From assembly GCA_946406115.1 (NCBI GenBank), contig OX291544.1, positions 32,133,521 to 32,197,520 on the forward strand: 64,000 bases of DNA, written 5' to 3'. Below, piece after piece: positions 48,901 to 54,900 of this stretch. The position numbers were made by a program, and so were the translations under genes. Source of the stretch: Apoda limacodes. Lineage: Eukaryota > Arthropoda > Insecta > Lepidoptera > Limacodidae. The stretch's first letter is position 1. Each line of letters opens with the position of its first letter. The notes below the pieces were generated by a model. It was not told the DNA's origin. It did not search any database and saw nothing but the letters and a program-made list of their open reading frames with translations.

Positions 48901-51900
48901 AAAAAACAACCGGCTTCAAAAAGATGCTCTAAAAAGGTAAAAATAATTACTGATTTCCAAAAATCTGATCTGAATTACAGTTTGAAGTTGGTGTCTATGT
49001 ACCTATGTAACAGTTTATAACACACTTTGCTTGCATGACACCAATTTCAAACTGTAATTCAGATCAGATTTTGGGAAATTAGTAATTATTTTTACCTTTT
49101 TAGAGCATCCTTTTGAAGCCGGTTGTTTTTTTGTTAAAAAGTTTTTCTCAATTAAATTTCAAACTGCATGATGGTTTACATCAGACAAAATAGATGTACT
49201 ATGGATGACCGGATGAACATGATAACTATAAGGGTTCTGGTTTTGCCATTTGGGTACGGAATCCTAAAAAAAAATTGTCAAATTGTGAGGCGGAGTCACA
49301 CATTTTTCTTGAGGATTTTGTTCACCATTCTATTGTTTTATACCTACTAGGCAAACAAGCAGTTCTGCAACAAAAATGAAAGCCGGAACTTTGCAGTTAA
49401 AAAACCTATTCTGTCATAGAAATGTTGGTCTACATCACGGTCATAGGCACATCGGTATAAATCACGGTCATTGCTCAAACTGCAATTTTTAGTTAAAATC
49501 GTTATAATTTAAAAAAAAACTTGTGCTGTAAGACCTTGCTTCTTGCCTTTAAAGCTTATAGTTTAACTCAACTCAAGAGAGGTAGGGCACTGCAAGTACT
49601 CGCTCGAATAAGCCACCCGAACAACTAAGCAGGGCATAGCGAGTACTTGCTCGAATGAGCGGCCCGAACTGGGGAAGTACCTCCACCTTACAGAAAACCG
49701 CGGCCATAATAACACTAACATTGAGTAGTGTTGTGTTCCTGGCGGTGAGTAAGGTTGCCAGAGCTCTTTGAGGATTCGCTGCACGGACAGCGGAGGACCG
49801 GCGGTGCTTGTTGCTGTCATACTCGGCATAGACGCGGCGTGCTGGTTCGGCGGTCAGGGAGACCTGATGAAACGGCTGACCGCTGGCCGCCCGCAGGTTG
49901 AACGGGATCCCGAACCCAGGGATCACTTAATCTCCGCCCTGGGAGGCTGATTCGCCAGCCTGTGTAAAGTATCTGAAGTGGTAGTCGTGCCGGAGAAGGA
50001 GACCGGAGTGGACCCGGCTACTACAACAGAGGGGGATCAGGGGCCCTTCCGCCCGCCGTGCCAGCAACCGTATCATCTGTGGCGAGCTTCGGCAGTCTTA
50101 GAACCGCACCCTTTGCCCTCTATGCTGTCTGTGCAGTGAATCCTCATCCTTTGTCTTAGTAACTTTTTTTTATATATATTATGGCCAGAAGACAGAAAAA
50201 GAAAAGAGTTTGCACAGCGGCTACTCCATCCACATATAATGTGGATTTTTGCAACATCAGGGGTATTCACGCAAATCTTAACGCAGTCCACCACCATCTC
50301 GAAACTGCGCAGCCGACCATTCTTTTTCTAACGGAGACGCAGATATCCTGCCCGGCCGACACATCATACCTTCATTATCCCGGCTACAAACTCGAACACA
50401 ATTTTATGAGTCGTGCCGGTGTATGTATGTTCGTCCGGGAGGATATCTGCTGTCGCCGCCTTCATAGCCTTGAAGACAGGGACCTGTCGATATTGTGGGT
50501 GCGCGTAGATTACGGCGGCCACACTCGTATCTATGCGTGCCTATACAGGTCTCATAGCGGTGACACGGACGTAACTCGACTCTTCACGCACCTGAGTTTG
50601 ACGACTGACAAAGTTCTAGAGCAATATCCCACAGCAGAACTAGTTATTTTGGGAGACTTTAACGCCCACCATCGCGAGTGGCTCAGTTCTCGAACCAATA
50701 ACTATGCTGGGATATCTACTCATGAATTTGCTTTGACCTATGGTTTCTCTCAGCTGGTACTTTCTCCAACGAGAATACCAGATATAGAGGAACATACGAG
50801 CTCCTTACTGGACCTTCTGCTGACTACTCGTCCGGACGGGTACTCCGTCTCAGTGGATGCGCCTCTTGGCTCCTCGGACCACTGTCTCGTTCGGACTCAA
50901 GTGTCATGCACACAACCTGATCCTTCTGGGCCAACTAACTGGCGTCGTGTGTGGCACTATAAGTCGGCAGACTGGGATGGATTGCGTGAATTTTACGCAT
51001 CGTACCCGTGGAGGCAGATCTGCTTTAACTCAGAAGATCCTGACGTCTGCGCAGCCGCAGTCACTGAGACAATCCTTGCTGGTATGGAATGCTATATTCC
51101 TAACCCGCGAGTAGCTGCCGGCGTCAAAAAACGACCGTGGTTTAATAGGTCTTGCAGAAAAGCTAAAATTCTTAAGCAAAATGCATATGAGGCTTGGACC
51201 ACGGCTCGTTATAATAAGGATCCGAATATTTCTGAGTTAAAACGCAAATTAAATGCTGCCTCGAGGTTCAGTAAGAAAGCAACTGCCAGAGCAAAATTCC
51301 AATTCATCGGCAAAATAGGTGGGCGACTTGCGAGCTATCCTTCTGGGAGTCGTGCTTTCTGGTCGCTTGCCAAAGCTGCCGAAGGGAACTTCTGCCAGTC
51401 GTCGTTACCACCACTGCGAAAGACCGATGGTGACTTGGCCCATAGTGCTAAAGAGAAAGCCGATCTACTGGGCAGTCTCTTTGCCTCGAACTCGAATATG
51501 AACGATGAAGGCGCTGTACCACCTACTATACCGTGGTGCGGTAAGTCCATGCCGGAAATCTCCATAACGCAGCGGGAGGTCAGGCGGGCGTTGCTTTCTC
51601 TAGACGTTTATAAGTCGAGTGGGCCAGACGGTATACCAGCAGTGGTGCTTAAGCAGTGTGCTCCTGAGTTATGTCCTGTACTCACGCGCCTCTTCGCGCT
51701 TTCCTACCACACTAGGCAATTTCCGTCTACATGGAAGACTGCGAATGTGCACCCGGTGCCCAAAAAGGGCGATAGATCAGATCCATCGAATTACAGGCCT
51801 ATCGCTATTACCTCTCTCCTCTCTAAGGTGATGGAGCGTGTGATCAACACACAGCTTCTAAGATACCTAGAAGTACACGATCTGGTCAGTGACCGTCAAT

Positions 51901-54900
51901 ATGGCTTTCGCCACGGTCGCTCGACTGGTGACCTTCTAGTGTATCTCACACACCGATGGGCACTAGCCATTGAGAGTCAGGGGGAGGCATTGGCATGTAG
52001 CCTGGACATAGCGAAGGCGTTCGATCGGGTCTGGCACCGCGGTCTTCTATCGAAGTTGCCATCTTACGGAGTGCCCGAGGGTTTGTGCAAATGGGTGGCT
52101 AGCTTTTTGTCCGGCAGACGCATACGAACTGTAGTTGACGGTAGTTGCTCTGATAGCATGGACATTAATGCTGGTGTCCCGCAAGGCTCTGTGCTGTCTC
52201 CTACGCTGTTTCTACTGCATATCAATGACATGTTGGACATCAACAACATACATTGCTATGCAGATGACAGTACTGGAGACACTTTTTACACGGGTCGTGC
52301 AAACATCCCTCGTTCCGTTGTGGAGGAAAACCGCGGAGAACTTGTGTCTCAAATCGAGACCACACTGTCCCAGGTCTCTGACTGGGGACGGGTAAACTTG
52401 GTCCGATTCAACCCTACAAAGACACAAGTGTGCGCGTTCACCGCTAAGAAAACTCCATTCACTGTGGTCCCACAATTCCAGAACACTCCCCTCTCCATCT
52501 CCAAGAGCATTGGGATCCTTGGTGTCGACATCTCCAGCGATGTTCAGTTCCGAGATCATTTACAAGATAAGGTAAAGCTGGCGTCCAAAAAACTTGGTGT
52601 ACTCAACAGAGCGAAGCAGTACTTCACGTCGGGGCAAAGGTTGTTACTTTACAAGTCGCAAGTTCGGCCCCATATGGAGTACTGCTGCCATCTCTGGGCA
52701 GGTGCACCCGGATACCAGCTTGACCCTTTTGACTCGGTTCAACGACGGGCTGTGAGAATTGTCGACGATCCCAAACTCACTTGCGGTATCGAGCCCTTAA
52801 GTCTGAGGAGAGACTTTGCCTCACTGTGTGTGTTCTACCGCTTGTACAATGGGTTGTGTTCTGAGGAATTGTTCGAAATGATGCCCACGGCTACTTTCTA
52901 CCATCGCACCGCTCGCCATCGGCAGGGAATTCATTCTCACACTTTAGAACCTAAATGGTCGCGTACAGTGCGGTTTCAGAGAAACTTCCTCCCGCGAACG
53001 CTTAAGTTGTGGAATGAGCTCCCTGCCAAGGTTTTCTGCAAGGACTACAGTATGGAGTTCTTCAAGAAAGAAGTTATTAGATTTCTGAAGGGTCGGCAAC
53101 GCGCAAGTGATACCCCTGGTGTTGCAAGCGTCCATAGGCTACGGTGACCGCTTACCATCAGGCGGGCCGTAAGCTTGTTTGCCACCTTAGTGGTATAAAA
53201 AAAAAAAAAAAAAAAACTCAACAGCACAAAGTCTTAAAGAGCGCGTTTACAAATCAAAATTTGTGATAAAATAAATGCCCATTAATTGCGTTGACTTAAA
53301 AGCTTGAATTATTCATACCTCCAAGGGTTCGTATACCGTATTTAGTACTCATTTTAACTTGATATCTTTACCCGTTTCAGTAAAAACGTGTCATAAGTTG
53401 ATGAACAGGCGGACGAACGGTCAAACAAACAAAGAGGGCTTTAAGGGTTCTTATTCTTTAAGACATGATACCCTAAAATAGCCATGTCTTAAAAATGAAC
53501 ATAATTTTAAAACTAGTTCCATAGTTTCTTTTAACAACAATACTTACCGCTCCGGACACTGTAAAAACCATTTCATACCTTAAACCTTTTAACTTTAGGA
53601 ATACGCAAGAGCATAGGTAAGTACTAGGTACTACTGAACACACAAAGCCATTCGTGAACACATAGTTACAAATATCTTATAAAAGTCACAGATGTTATTT
53701 GCACGAGATACTTCTGAAATATAGTTTTGGTGGAAATAAATCTGATTGAAACCCTGCAAAGGTACGATGTTAAATGTACCAATTAATAATTAACTCTAGG
53801 ATAATATTACTATACTGTCTTAACGCTTACAGTATGCGTATAATAAACTAACACCATAAACGTGCCTTAATTCTTCGTATGCGTGGGTTGTAAGGTTCAT
53901 AAAAGTTTCTTATAGGTCAATAAATAGATAATCTGAAGAACCATCGGAAAAGTTACTGAAGCCTTTCAGTTCAATCTCAGATCTCAGGAAATAACTCGGA
54001 ACATCAGTCTTTTGATAAACTTGTGACCTAATTATACAGCTAAGGAACTTACCAATAACAGTTTCTTCGAGATCCACCATTACGACCCTGGGAACCATTT
54101 TCCCGCGGTCAGCTTCTGAGAAGAAGGTGTTGAAGCAGGAGTCTGTCGCGTTGGGGTCGACATCGACAGCGGGCAGAGTTCCGTCAGGCCGGATTCCATG
54201 CTCGAGGCAGTACAGCTGCCAGCAGGCTACGCCCATCTGCACACCCGCCTGCCCCACGTGCACCGAGATGCACTCCCTCTGCGATAGCCAAAAAATCTCA
54301 ATTCAATTTAGAAGTCAACAGAAAAGTGATTCAGAATCACTCAGGACAGGAAATTTCAAAAAATGTTACACATTACCTATCCTAGCTCAAGTGAGATTAG
54401 TTCATCAAAATTTCATTGGCACATGTATGCATTGGTTATTGCTTAACCTAAGATGTCGTGAACGTGGCTAGGAAACCAAATAGGTAGATATTTATAAATG
54501 AGCTGTGCGGTCGAACTGTCACAGGAAAAAAAAATATTTCGCCATTTTAAAACCGAAATGTCACATTGACAGCAACCTCATGAGCATTGCTGAAATTCTC
54601 TCAAGCTATGTGTTTGCATGCGCTTTAGTATGAGGAATCCTTGAGGAATCTAATCACCTGGGATTACTAAAAAATCAGGATAGAAGGATAGGAATAGATA
54701 CGTAATGGATTTTTTATAAACAACACTTTTTGAGTAGGAATAATCTATAAATACGCTGAGGACATAAAAAACATCCGTATTATTTACTTCGTTTTTGCCG
54801 CAGAAAAACCTATTAGGTACCGAAGGTTTGTTTTTACTAGCAGAAAAAATACTTAAGCCGATTTTGCCTAATTGTAGTCCAACATAGGTACATTAGTAAA

